In this document: positions 11,401 through 18,139 of the stretch, one piece after another | Layout of the letters: the number at the start of each line of letters is the position of its first letter | Numbering within the stretch: the stretch's first letter is position 1 | Assembly (NCBI GenBank): GCA_040387375.1 | Contig: JAZKDW010000008.1 | Location: 73,878 to 137,877, forward strand | DNA from: JAZKDW01 sp040387375 | GTDB taxonomy: Bacteria; Pseudomonadota; Gammaproteobacteria; Burkholderiales; Burkholderiaceae_D | Length of the DNA: 64,000 nt | Direction: 5' to 3' | Made by a program: the position numbers and the translations under genes | Notes under the pieces: generated by a model | What the model was told of the DNA's origin: nothing | The model's database searches: none | The model's input: the letters and a program-made list of their open reading frames with translations, nothing else

Positions 11401-14400
11401 ACGGTCAATGAGAATTCACCGTATGCGGTTTTCACGGTGTCTGGCACAGCCGGTCAGGCCCTCAGTTTGAGTCTGCAAAACGATAGCGATGTGGACACCG
11501 CCAATGCACTACTCGGCACCGACAGTGGCACGCAGTTGCAGGTATTGGTCAGTGGCACCTGGGTGAATTACGATTCCGCCAGCCTGCCGGTCATTCCGGC
11601 GGGCGGTGAACTACTGGTGCGGGTGGCGATCACGGATGATGTGTCGTACGAAGGGGCTGAAACCTTCCAGTTGTCGATTACGCCGACTGGCGGACTGACG
11701 GCCTACGGCACTGCTACCATCGTGGATGACGGCAGCGGCTCGATTTACCCGAACAACACCACCGGTAATTCCGATCCGAATGCAGTGCTGGATGATGACC
11801 GCGCGGTAACGGTAACGAGCCCGACCGTCAATGAAAATTCGCCATATGCGGTCTTCACGGTAGCCGGAGTTGCCGGGCAAAACCTTGCTCTGGCACTGCA
11901 GAATGATAGCGATTCTCTGACTGCGAATGCGCTGCTCGGCACGGATACTGGTGCTCAGTTGCAGATATTGGTCGATGGCGCCTGGGAGAATTACGACTCG
12001 GCCAGCCTGCCAGTCATTCCGGTCGGTGGACAGTTGCTGGTACGGTTGGCGATCACGGATGATGTAACGTACGAAGGGGCTGAAACCTTCCAGTTATCGG
12101 CGACCCCGACTGGCGGCCTGACGTCTTACGGCACCGCAACCATTATCGATGACGGCACCGGCACCATCTATCCGAACAACATCACGGGCGACCCCGATCC
12201 GAATGCGGTACTGGAAGACGACCGGGCGATACAGGTCACTGACGTGACAGTTAACGAGAACTCGCCGTATGCGGTGTTCACGCTCACTGGCGCAGCCGGC
12301 CAGGAATTCAGTTTGAGTCTGCAAAACGATAATGATGCGAACACCGCCAATGCATTGCCGGGCACGGACACCGGCACGCAGTTACAGGTGCTGGTCAGTG
12401 GCAGCTGGGTGAATTACGACGCGGCCAGCCTGCCTGTCATTCCGGTCGGTGGAGAGTTGCTGGTGCGGTTGGCGATCACGGATGATGCGACTGACGAAGG
12501 GGCTGAAATCTTCCAGCTGTCGGTGACAGCGACTGGCGGACTAACGTCCTACGGTATGGCCACCATAGTCGATGACGGCACGGGCACCATTTACCCCAAC
12601 AACATCACGGGCAACCCGGATCTGAATGCAGTGCTGGATGATGACCGGGCGGTAACGGTCACGAGCCCGACTGTCAACGAAAACTCGCCATACGCCGTCT
12701 TCACGGTGACCGGTGCGGTCGGGCAAAACCTTGCGCTGGCACTCCAGAACGATAGCGATTCGCTGACGGCCAATGCGCTGCTCGGTACTGAGACTGGCAC
12801 GCAGTTGCAGGTGCTGGTCAGTGGCGCCTGGGTGAATTACGACGCGGCCAGCTTGCCGGTCATTCCGGCGGGTGGACAGTTGCTGGTGCGGCTGGCAATC
12901 ACGGATGATGCGAACCACGAAGGTGCTGAGACCTTCCAGCTATCGGCGACTCCTGCCGGTGGCCTGACGAGCTACGGCATCGCCACGATAGTCGATGACG
13001 GCACGGGCACTATTTACCCGAATAACACAACGGGCAATCCGGATCCGAATGCAGTGCTGGACGACGACCGGACGGTCACGGTGACGAGCCTGACGGTCAA
13101 CGAGAACTCTCCATACGCGGTGTTCACGGTGACTGGTGTTGCTGGGCAAAGTCTTGCACTGGCACTCCAGAACGATAGCGATTCACTGACCGCCAATGCG
13201 CTGATGGGTACCGACACCGGGTCGCAGTTGCAGGTGCTGGTCAGTGGCACTTGGGTGAATTATGACGCGGCCAGCTTGCCCGTCATTCCGGCGGGCGGCG
13301 AACTGCTGGTACGAGTAGCGATCACCGATGATGCGACTGACGAAGGGGCTGAGACCTTCCAGTTGTCGGTGACCCCGACCGGTGGATTGACGTCCTACGG
13401 CACGGCTACCATTGTCGATGACGGCAGCGGCATCATCTACCCGAACAACATTACTGGCAACCCCGATCCAAATGCAGTTCTCGACGATGACCGGGCGGTA
13501 ACGGTGACAAGTCCGACAGTCAACGAGAACTCTCCATACGCGGTCTTCACGGTGACCGGCGTGGCCGGGCAAAACCTTGCGCTGGCACTCCAGAACGATA
13601 GTGATCCGCTGACGGCCAATGCACTGCTCGGCACGGATACCGGGATGCAGTTGCAGGTGCTGGTCAGTGGCGCCTGGGTGAACTACGACGCGGGCAGTCT
13701 GCCGGTGATTCCGGTTGGCGGTGAACTACTGGTGCGTGTGGCGATCACGGATGATGCGACTGACGAAGGCACTGAAACCTTCCAGCTGTCGGTGACCCCG
13801 ACTGGCGGCCTGACGTCCTACGGCACGGCCACGATCCTCGATGACGGTACAGGCGCGATTTACCCGAACAACACGACGGGTGCTACCGATTCGAATGCAG
13901 TACTGGATGACGATCGGGCGGTCACGGTAACAAGCCTGACGGTCAACGAGAATTCGCCGTATGCGGTCTTTACCGTCACTGGCGCAATTGGCCAGGCCGT
14001 TGCTCTCGGACTCCAGAGCGATAGCGATCCGCTGACCGCGAATGCGCTGCTGGGAACGGATGCGGGCACGCAATTGCAGGTGCTGGTCAGTGGCGCCTGG
14101 GTGAATTACGACGCGGGCAGCCTGCCGGTCATTCCGGCGGGCGGCCAGTTGCTGGTGCGCCTGGCGATCATTGATGATGCGGCTTCCGAAGGCGCTGAAA
14201 CCTTCCAGCTATCGGTGACGCCGACTGGCGGACTGACATCCTTTGGCACGGCCACCGTCGTCGATGACGGCACCGGCACCATCTACCCGAATAACCTCAC
14301 GGGCAACCCCGATGCAAATGCGGTGCCCGACGATGACCGGGCGGTCACGGTGACGAGTCCGACAGTCAACGAGAACTCGCCGTATGCGGTGTTCACGCTC

Positions 14401-16752
14401 ACTGGCGTGGCCGGCCAGGCTGTCAGCTTGAGCCTGCAAAACGATAACGACGTCAACACCGCCAATGCGCTGCTGGGCACGGATGCCGCCACGCAGTTGC
14501 AAGTGCTGGTCAATGGCACCTGGGTGAATTACGATGTGGCCAGCCTGCCTGTCATCCCGGCAGGTGGACAGCTGCTGGTGCGGTTGGCGATCACGGATGA
14601 TGCGAACTATGAAGGCGCCGAAACTTTCCAGCTGTCGGCTACGCCTACCGGCGGCCTGACGTCCTACGGCACGGCCACCATAGTCGATGATGGCACCGGC
14701 AGCATCTACCCGAACAATACAACGGGCAGTACCGATTCGAACGCAGTCTTGGATGATGACCGGGCAGTAACGGTAACGAGCCCGACGGTCAACGAAAACT
14801 CGCCATATGTGGTCTTCACGTTGACCGGTGCGGTCGGGCAAAACCTTGCTCTGGCACTCCAGAACGATAGCGATCCGCTGACCGCGAATGCCCTGCTTGG
14901 CACGGATACTGGCACGCAGTTGCAGGTGCTGGTCAGTGGCGCCTGGGTGAACTACGACGCGGGCAGCCTGCCGGCCATTCCAGCGGGCGGCCAATTGCTG
15001 GTGCGGGTGGCGATCACGGATGATGCGAACTACGAAGGCGCCGAGACCTTCCAGTTGTCGGTGACGCCGACGGGCGGCCTGACGTCCTACGGCACGGCTA
15101 CTGTCGTCGATGACGGCACCGGCAGCATCTATCCGAACAACATCACGGGCAACCCGGATCCGAATGCAGTGCTCGACGACGACCGCGAAATTCAGGTCAA
15201 CAGCGTGACGATCAACGAGAACTCGCCGTATGCGGTGTTCACGGTCACTGGTGTGGCCGGCCAGGCCCTCAGTTTAAGCCTGCAAAACGATAACGATGCG
15301 AACACCGCCAATGCATTGCTGGGCACCGACAATGGCACACAGTTGCAAGTATTGGTCAATGGGGCCTGGGTGAACTACGACTCGGCCAGCCTGCCTGTCA
15401 TTCCAGCGGGTGGTGAGCTGCTGGTGCGGTTGGCGATCACGGATGATACAACTTACGAAGGGCCGGAAACCTTCCAGCTGTCGGTGATTCCGACGGGCGG
15501 CCTGGCGATCTACGGCACCGCCACCATCGTGGATAACGGCAGCGGGACCATCTATCCGGACAACAACACGGGCGATCCCGATCCCGACGCCGTGCCCGAT
15601 GATGATCGTTCCATTTCCGTGACCGGCGGCGACTACAACGAGGGTTCGCCATGGGCGCTTTTCACCGTTGCCGCCAACTCGGGGCAAGTGCTGGGCTTTA
15701 CGTTGGAGGACGTAGCCGAAGCCGGCACAACTGCCACCAGCGGGCTGGTGTCGGCGACGATCCACTATTCCCTGAATGGCGGCGCCAGCTGGTCGCAGTA
15801 CACCGGCACACCGGTAAATGCAGGCACCGACGCGGTGCTTGTGGCGGTGGACATCAGCGCCGAGCAGGATGCGATTTACGAAGGCGTCGAGCAATTCAAG
15901 CTCGTTGTCAATTCGGGTCTTCCTTCCGCTGCCGCCGCCTTTGCATCGATTGTTGATGACGGCACCGGTACGATCCTGAATGTCGACGGCACACAAAACA
16001 CATTGTTGGCAAAGGACGATGACCGCCCTGTGCCGGTGGACTTGATACCGGTTCCTGTCCCGGTGCCGGATCTGCCGCCCGTTCCGGCCGCCCCGCCAAT
16101 CGTGATCGAGCCGGCGCCAGAACCTGCCAGACCGCCGATTCCGCCTTTCAACTCCACAGTGATTACCACGCCTACTCCGGCGGGGGCTGATCATCCGGTC
16201 ACCGCGGTGCTCAACGATAATAGTCTGAACACCTACAGCCGGCTGGAGGTCGCTTTCAGCGATACCTACACCAGCGGGAACGGATACCGGGTAGTCGTGA
16301 TCGATGCGCCCGAGCCGTCCTTGAAGGTTTACAACGGCGTTACGGATCAGTTTACAGAGGCCGGGGCCAATGCCAGCTTTACATTGCCCTACGACGCCTT
16401 CGTGCATACCAATACGAACGAGCAGATCGCATTGATTGCCACCCTGGCGGATGGACAGAACTTGCCGCAGTGGCTGGCATTCGACTCGAGCACCGGCAAG
16501 TTTACTTCAAACGCGCCGGAGAACTTCCGTGGCGAGTTGCGTATCAAGGTCACCGCACGCGATGGACAGGGCAAGGAAGCGGTGGCGCTATTCCGCGTCC
16601 ACGTTGGCGACAAGCAGCCGGGGTCCAGTGGCCGCAGCAGCCTGAGCGATCAGCTGCGAATGGCGGCGAAACCGCCCGCGTACATGATGGCCAGGGTAAC
16701 TGTTCCTGCTGAGCGGGCAAGCGCTCCGCGCGTCACCTTTACAGGCAGCTGA
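5410..16752 (+). CDS. Giant repeat-containing surface protein (adhesin-like), 3780 aa
   Basis: A very large secreted or surface protein, likely a biofilm adhesin. Residues 34-43 hold LEQRLMFDGA, the LEPR-type motif found near the N-terminus of many giant exported proteins. Residues about 115-285 form a conserved globular region with IYLNADWIKGG and IEEFGHHIDARLNG. Residues 414-1147 contain four VCBS/cadherin-like units (each with the pattern NDTDVD, YGTL, DTFTYTISDG), followed by one Ig-like unit to about 1284. Residues 1285-3539 are 16 Calx-beta-like repeats of about 141 residues. A Pro-rich linker (3540-3582) leads to a cadherin/Ig-like domain (PQWLAFDSSTGKF) and a basic tail with SSLSDQLRMAAK. 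No RTX nonapeptides are seen. The ribosome site AGGAAC precedes ATG 5410. Its stop overlaps the next ATG (TGATG), coupling it to the GAF-HlyD gene. Confidence 0.9.
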   Translation: MNKIKHPQAQANKPSLQTRAGSSLVRRRPGILVLEQRLMFDGAAAAEAVAVLADQVFDSSPASAPAPDESSSGGEPASGSSSPSSSEPLPDAGNTLFAIATATQDLPPSVAAAQRDAAQLIDQFLQQPDAASQLFPVFGAGQSAPSAEWLQAANGFLDAWRSGETSVRVELVSGTDLWGSFGAYAAMGPTGEPVIYLNADWIKGGASSLHIAHVLIEEFGHHIDARLNGSVDTIGDEGEAFAARVLNLQPGSDDWARINTEDDRLNIMIDGAEVSVEMISLQFTRVWNVGTNDLEENSLTIGSLLTGTKFIFESDIATDQWFSGNNTRGRLYAVDASNLVIGEYYGEISRLVKNGSTVVGLQFYVYPDSASPGTGTPSQIMLIGVGNWQPPGATVGTSSDPVSGALNKLIPSNSAPVAVADTGIAFESGGENNGTVPLNAIATGTVVGNDTDVDITYGFGATSGTDPLTVTKVINSTAGTTGTPGAGTTSVNGATINGLYGTLTIGANGTNSYAVNNSNATVEALRTNSNTVIDTFTYTISDGKGGKATSTLTITVKGGNDDPIARDDYNIAKESVEPTVPNQYGASDLIGRQAAGNVLTNDADVDAGDGKTVTGLTGSATASAISNTAPDVKLTFVGQTGFNSVSTSSKLYLSIGGVYRQVYDSANNPVSVLSKTEVTANNWSIVLSGTPTKYYDAAGNVTIADMSFLNGKGVGFENSTSTTENVAGMKEATVGTAVTVASATVTLNAASLSGAIASGMSVTGTGVPGGTTITAITYDGSGNASTVTLSNAITSTVGVQLNFSAAAGTTVTGRYGTLAIAANGVYIYTPTANNPALAVGQSAVEQFKYNMMDTATAPSSATLYITVYGSASTDPNAVADTASASEAGGVGNGTAGTNPGGSLLSNDTTPSGSNTLVGAKTPDASTVTALITNSQTAPDNTSWDAKVVGRYGSLFVKADGTYKYFVDNADVNVQALVTGQSLSDIFKYKIQNTGGGIGWADVTISIAGAYDTPVPVADTNSVVSALSNAVGDVLENDSDVDAGDARTVTRVIAGTGSLPGSENVAAASTSVSGYTSVTGTYGTLHIGANGSYTYAVDSSNAAVKALAPGETLASPEVFTYQVKDAGGLVAITTLSITIEGVNDAPVNSVPGGVLSVASGVSLSLAGANLFSSGDVDNNLASVTVAVQSGILATSLAGSSSTGSNQTLVTTLAGGASIYGTENGTENGTSSITFYGTRDQINAALASLTYTSNNGFAGSDTFTITSVDSEALVDTDTKSITVVEGIVQVSSITVNENSPYAVFIVTGAAGQTVTLALQNDSDLLTANAALGTDTAAASSLQYFNGTAWVTYTGAGAVIPAGGELLVRLAISDDANYEGPETFQLSVTNSSNSSFYGTATVVDNGTGAIYPNNTTGAADSNAVLDDDRAVTVTSLTVNENSPYAVFTVTGAIGQAVALGLQSDSDPLTTNALTGTDAGTQLQVLVSGAWVNYDAASLPVIPAGGELLVRLAITDDATSEGAETFQLSVTPTGGLTSYGTATIVDDGSGTIYPNNITGNPDPNAVLDDDRAVTVTSPTVNENSPYAVFTLTGVAGQNLALTLQNDSDSLTANALLGTDTGTQLQVLVDGAWVNYDVASLPVIPAGGQLLVRLAITDDANYEGAETFQLSATPTGGLTSYGTATIVDDGTGSIYPNNTTGSTDSNAVLDDDRAVTVTSPTVNENSPYVVFTLTGAVGQNLALALQNDSDPLTANALLGTDTGTQLQVLVSGAWVNYDAGSLPAIPAGGQLLVRVAITDDANYEGAETFQLSVTPTGGLTSYGTATIIDDGTGSIYPNNITGNPDPNAVLDDDRAVTVTSPTVNENSPYAVFTVTGAAGQNLALALQCDSDPLTANALLGTDTGSQLQVLVNGAWVNYDAASLPVIPAGGQLLVRLAITDDANYEGAETFQLSVTPTGGLTSYGTATIVDDGTGTIYPNNTTGNTDPNAVSDDDRAIQVNSVTVNENSPYAVFTVSGTAGQALSLSLQNDSDVDTANALLGTDSGTQLQVLVSGTWVNYDSASLPVIPAGGELLVRVAITDDVSYEGAETFQLSITPTGGLTAYGTATIVDDGSGSIYPNNTTGNSDPNAVLDDDRAVTVTSPTVNENSPYAVFTVAGVAGQNLALALQNDSDSLTANALLGTDTGAQLQILVDGAWENYDSASLPVIPVGGQLLVRLAITDDVTYEGAETFQLSATPTGGLTSYGTATIIDDGTGTIYPNNITGDPDPNAVLEDDRAIQVTDVTVNENSPYAVFTLTGAAGQEFSLSLQNDNDANTANALPGTDTGTQLQVLVSGSWVNYDAASLPVIPVGGELLVRLAITDDATDEGAEIFQLSVTATGGLTSYGMATIVDDGTGTIYPNNITGNPDLNAVLDDDRAVTVTSPTVNENSPYAVFTVTGAVGQNLALALQNDSDSLTANALLGTETGTQLQVLVSGAWVNYDAASLPVIPAGGQLLVRLAITDDANHEGAETFQLSATPAGGLTSYGIATIVDDGTGTIYPNNTTGNPDPNAVLDDDRTVTVTSLTVNENSPYAVFTVTGVAGQSLALALQNDSDSLTANALMGTDTGSQLQVLVSGTWVNYDAASLPVIPAGGELLVRVAITDDATDEGAETFQLSVTPTGGLTSYGTATIVDDGSGIIYPNNITGNPDPNAVLDDDRAVTVTSPTVNENSPYAVFTVTGVAGQNLALALQNDSDPLTANALLGTDTGMQLQVLVSGAWVNYDAGSLPVIPVGGELLVRVAITDDATDEGTETFQLSVTPTGGLTSYGTATILDDGTGAIYPNNTTGATDSNAVLDDDRAVTVTSLTVNENSPYAVFTVTGAIGQAVALGLQSDSDPLTANALLGTDAGTQLQVLVSGAWVNYDAGSLPVIPAGGQLLVRLAIIDDAASEGAETFQLSVTPTGGLTSFGTATVVDDGTGTIYPNNLTGNPDANAVPDDDRAVTVTSPTVNENSPYAVFTLTGVAGQAVSLSLQNDNDVNTANALLGTDAATQLQVLVNGTWVNYDVASLPVIPAGGQLLVRLAITDDANYEGAETFQLSATPTGGLTSYGTATIVDDGTGSIYPNNTTGSTDSNAVLDDDRAVTVTSPTVNENSPYVVFTLTGAVGQNLALALQNDSDPLTANALLGTDTGTQLQVLVSGAWVNYDAGSLPAIPAGGQLLVRVAITDDANYEGAETFQLSVTPTGGLTSYGTATVVDDGTGSIYPNNITGNPDPNAVLDDDREIQVNSVTINENSPYAVFTVTGVAGQALSLSLQNDNDANTANALLGTDNGTQLQVLVNGAWVNYDSASLPVIPAGGELLVRLAITDDTTYEGPETFQLSVIPTGGLAIYGTATIVDNGSGTIYPDNNTGDPDPDAVPDDDRSISVTGGDYNEGSPWALFTVAANSGQVLGFTLEDVAEAGTTATSGLVSATIHYSLNGGASWSQYTGTPVNAGTDAVLVAVDISAEQDAIYEGVEQFKLVVNSGLPSAAAAFASIVDDGTGTILNVDGTQNTLLAKDDDRPVPVDLIPVPVPVPDLPPVPAAPPIVIEPAPEPARPPIPPFNSTVITTPTPAGADHPVTAVLNDNSLNTYSRLEVAFSDTYTSGNGYRVVVIDAPEPSLKVYNGVTDQFTEAGANASFTLPYDAFVHTNTNEQIALIATLADGQNLPQWLAFDSSTGKFTSNAPENFRGELRIKVTARDGQGKEAVALFRVHVGDKQPGSSGRSSLSDQLRMAAKPPAYMMARVTVPAERASAPRVTFTGS
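10289..10868 (+). repeat. Near-identical block A inside the array (copy at 14519-15098)
   Basis: This block, from the middle of unit 3 to late unit 4, matches 14519-15098 base for base, except for T at 10342 versus C at 14572 (579 of 580 identical by eye). The offset is 4230 bases, exactly ten repeat units. Other units differ from each other at many silent sites, so this pair reflects a recent copy event. Confidence 0.9.
14519..15098 (+). repeat. Near-identical block B inside the array (copy at 10289-10868)
   Basis: Second copy of the 580-base block, covering the middle of unit 13 to late unit 14. Identity ends sharply at both edges: G/A at 10288/14518 and A/T at 10869/15099, with the code diverging beyond. 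Sharp edges fit gene conversion or unequal recombination between units. Confidence 0.9.
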
Positions 16753-18137
16753 TGGAGCAACAGATTGGCGTGGCGCTCAGCACATTTTCCGCCTTGCTTG
16801 AATTGGGACGCAAGGCAAGACGGGCGGAGTCAGCACGCGAGCTTGAGTTTTCCATCGTCAATAACACGCGTGCTCTGCTTCCATACCGGCAGGCCGCTCT
16901 GTGGCTGACACATGGTGGGGTCAAGTCTCTTTCAGGTGTCGTGCAGGTGGAAGCGAACGCGCCCTATGTGCTTTGGCTGGACGGCATTTGCGGCCAGCTC
17001 GCAGACGGCCGCTCCGTGCCGCCCCGGGTTGGCGCAAATGATTTTCCTGGCCCGTTGGGGGACGATTGGCATGAATGGCTGCCGCAATACGGATTGTGGC
17101 TGGCTCTCCCGAATCCGGGAAAAGAAGCGGGCGACGCCATCGGATCAGGCGGAGGTTTGCTGCTCGCACGTGACATGCCATGGACAGACCAGGAATGCAC
17201 GATGCTTGCCGAATGGGTGGACATCTGGCACCACAGCTGGCAGGGCATGCAGCGAACCGGCCATTTCTCCTGGCTGGGCTTCCGGCGGCGCCTGCCGGCA
17301 GCCCGCCGCACGCTGAAGGATGGCAAGTGGCGTACGCTGAGTACCGTGCGCTGGCTCGTGGCCGGTCTGGTGATTGCGTTCATCCCGGTGCGCCTGACCG
17401 TGCTTGCGCCGGGCGAACTGGTGCCGGCACGGCCGTCCGTCATCCGCGCGTCCCTCGATGGCGTGATTGATGTCTTCCATGTACAGCCCAACCAGATGGT
17501 AAAAATCAACCAGCCTCTTTTTGGTTTCGACGAGGCGCTGATCCAGACCAAACTCGATGTAGCACGCCAGAACCTGGCAACCGCGGAGACAGAATTCCGG
17601 CAGAAGACCCAGCAGGCGCTTTCTGAAGCCAAGTCCAAGGCGCAGCTGGCATTCCTGCAGGGGAAGATCGAGGAGAAGCGTTTTGAGGGGACCTTCATTG
17701 CCGATCAGTTGAACCGCGCCCGGGTGCTGGCGCCGCAGGAAGGCATGGTCCTCTTCGACGATCCGCTGGAGTGGATCGGCCGTCCGGTGGCGATAGGGGA
17801 ACGCATCATGCGCATTGCCACACCCGGCAGTCTGGAGGTCGAAGCCTGGGTACCCCTGGCCGATGCCATTCCGCTGGAACCTGACGCCGTGATCAGCTTG
17901 TACCTGCATGCAAACCCGCTGTCGCCGGTTGAAGCGAAGTTACGTTACCTGGCCCATGATGCCGTCCAGCAGCCGGACGGCAGTTATGCCTACCGGCTGC
18001 GGGCCGCGCTCGAAGGCAGCACCGCTCACCGGGTAGGGCTGCGCGGCACGGCCAAGCTGCGGGGGCGCTGGGTGCCATTGATCTATTGGGTATTGCGCCG
18101 GCCCCTGGCCAGCCTGCGCGCCGCCATCGGTTGGTAA
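16752..18137 (+). CDS. GAF-like domain fused to HlyD-type membrane adaptor
   Basis: A 461-residue hybrid. Residues 1-165 look like a cytoplasmic GAF-type sensor domain (an ELEFSIVNNTRALLPYRQAALW start and a GGGLLLARDMPWTDQECTML end). One TM helix at about 196-215 (WLVAGLVIAFIPVRL) is followed by lipoyl and barrel parts of a HlyD adaptor: VLAPGELVPARPSVIRASLDG, a coiled-coil hairpin at 255-315, then VLAPQEGMVLFDDPLEWIGRPV. The ATG overlaps the giant gene's stop. A GAF domain on an export adaptor suggests that secretion is gated from the cytoplasm, which is my inference. It is one of three lipoyl-domain proteins in this operon. Confidence 0.8.
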   Translation: MEQQIGVALSTFSALLELGRKARRAESARELEFSIVNNTRALLPYRQAALWLTHGGVKSLSGVVQVEANAPYVLWLDGICGQLADGRSVPPRVGANDFPGPLGDDWHEWLPQYGLWLALPNPGKEAGDAIGSGGGLLLARDMPWTDQECTMLAEWVDIWHHSWQGMQRTGHFSWLGFRRRLPAARRTLKDGKWRTLSTVRWLVAGLVIAFIPVRLTVLAPGELVPARPSVIRASLDGVIDVFHVQPNQMVKINQPLFGFDEALIQTKLDVARQNLATAETEFRQKTQQALSEAKSKAQLAFLQGKIEEKRFEGTFIADQLNRARVLAPQEGMVLFDDPLEWIGRPVAIGERIMRIATPGSLEVEAWVPLADAIPLEPDAVISLYLHANPLSPVEAKLRYLAHDAVQQPDGSYAYRLRAALEGSTAHRVGLRGTAKLRGRWVPLIYWVLRRPLASLRAAIGW

Positions 18138-18139
18138 GG

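Larger units (their letters stand above)
9262..16026 (+). repeat. Tandem array of 16 coding repeats, unit 423 bp (141 aa)
   Basis: The array encodes Calx-beta-like units with conserved cores VNENSPYAVF, GGELLVRLAITDD, EGAETFQLS, YGTATIVDDGTG and a linker ending NAVLDDDR. Unit 1 (9262-9687) is 142 codons and divergent. Units 2-15 (9688-15609) span 5922 bases, which is exactly 14 x 423, so no indels have accumulated. Unit 16 (15610-16026) is strongly diverged. The Asp-rich unit ends and the EG-ETF motif suggest calcium binding, as in Calx-beta folds. Confidence 0.93.

Noticed and set aside
9262..16026. Regular repeats resembling a CRISPR array
   Set aside because: The period is 423 bases and the whole array is one open coding frame; no short repeats with unique spacers occur.
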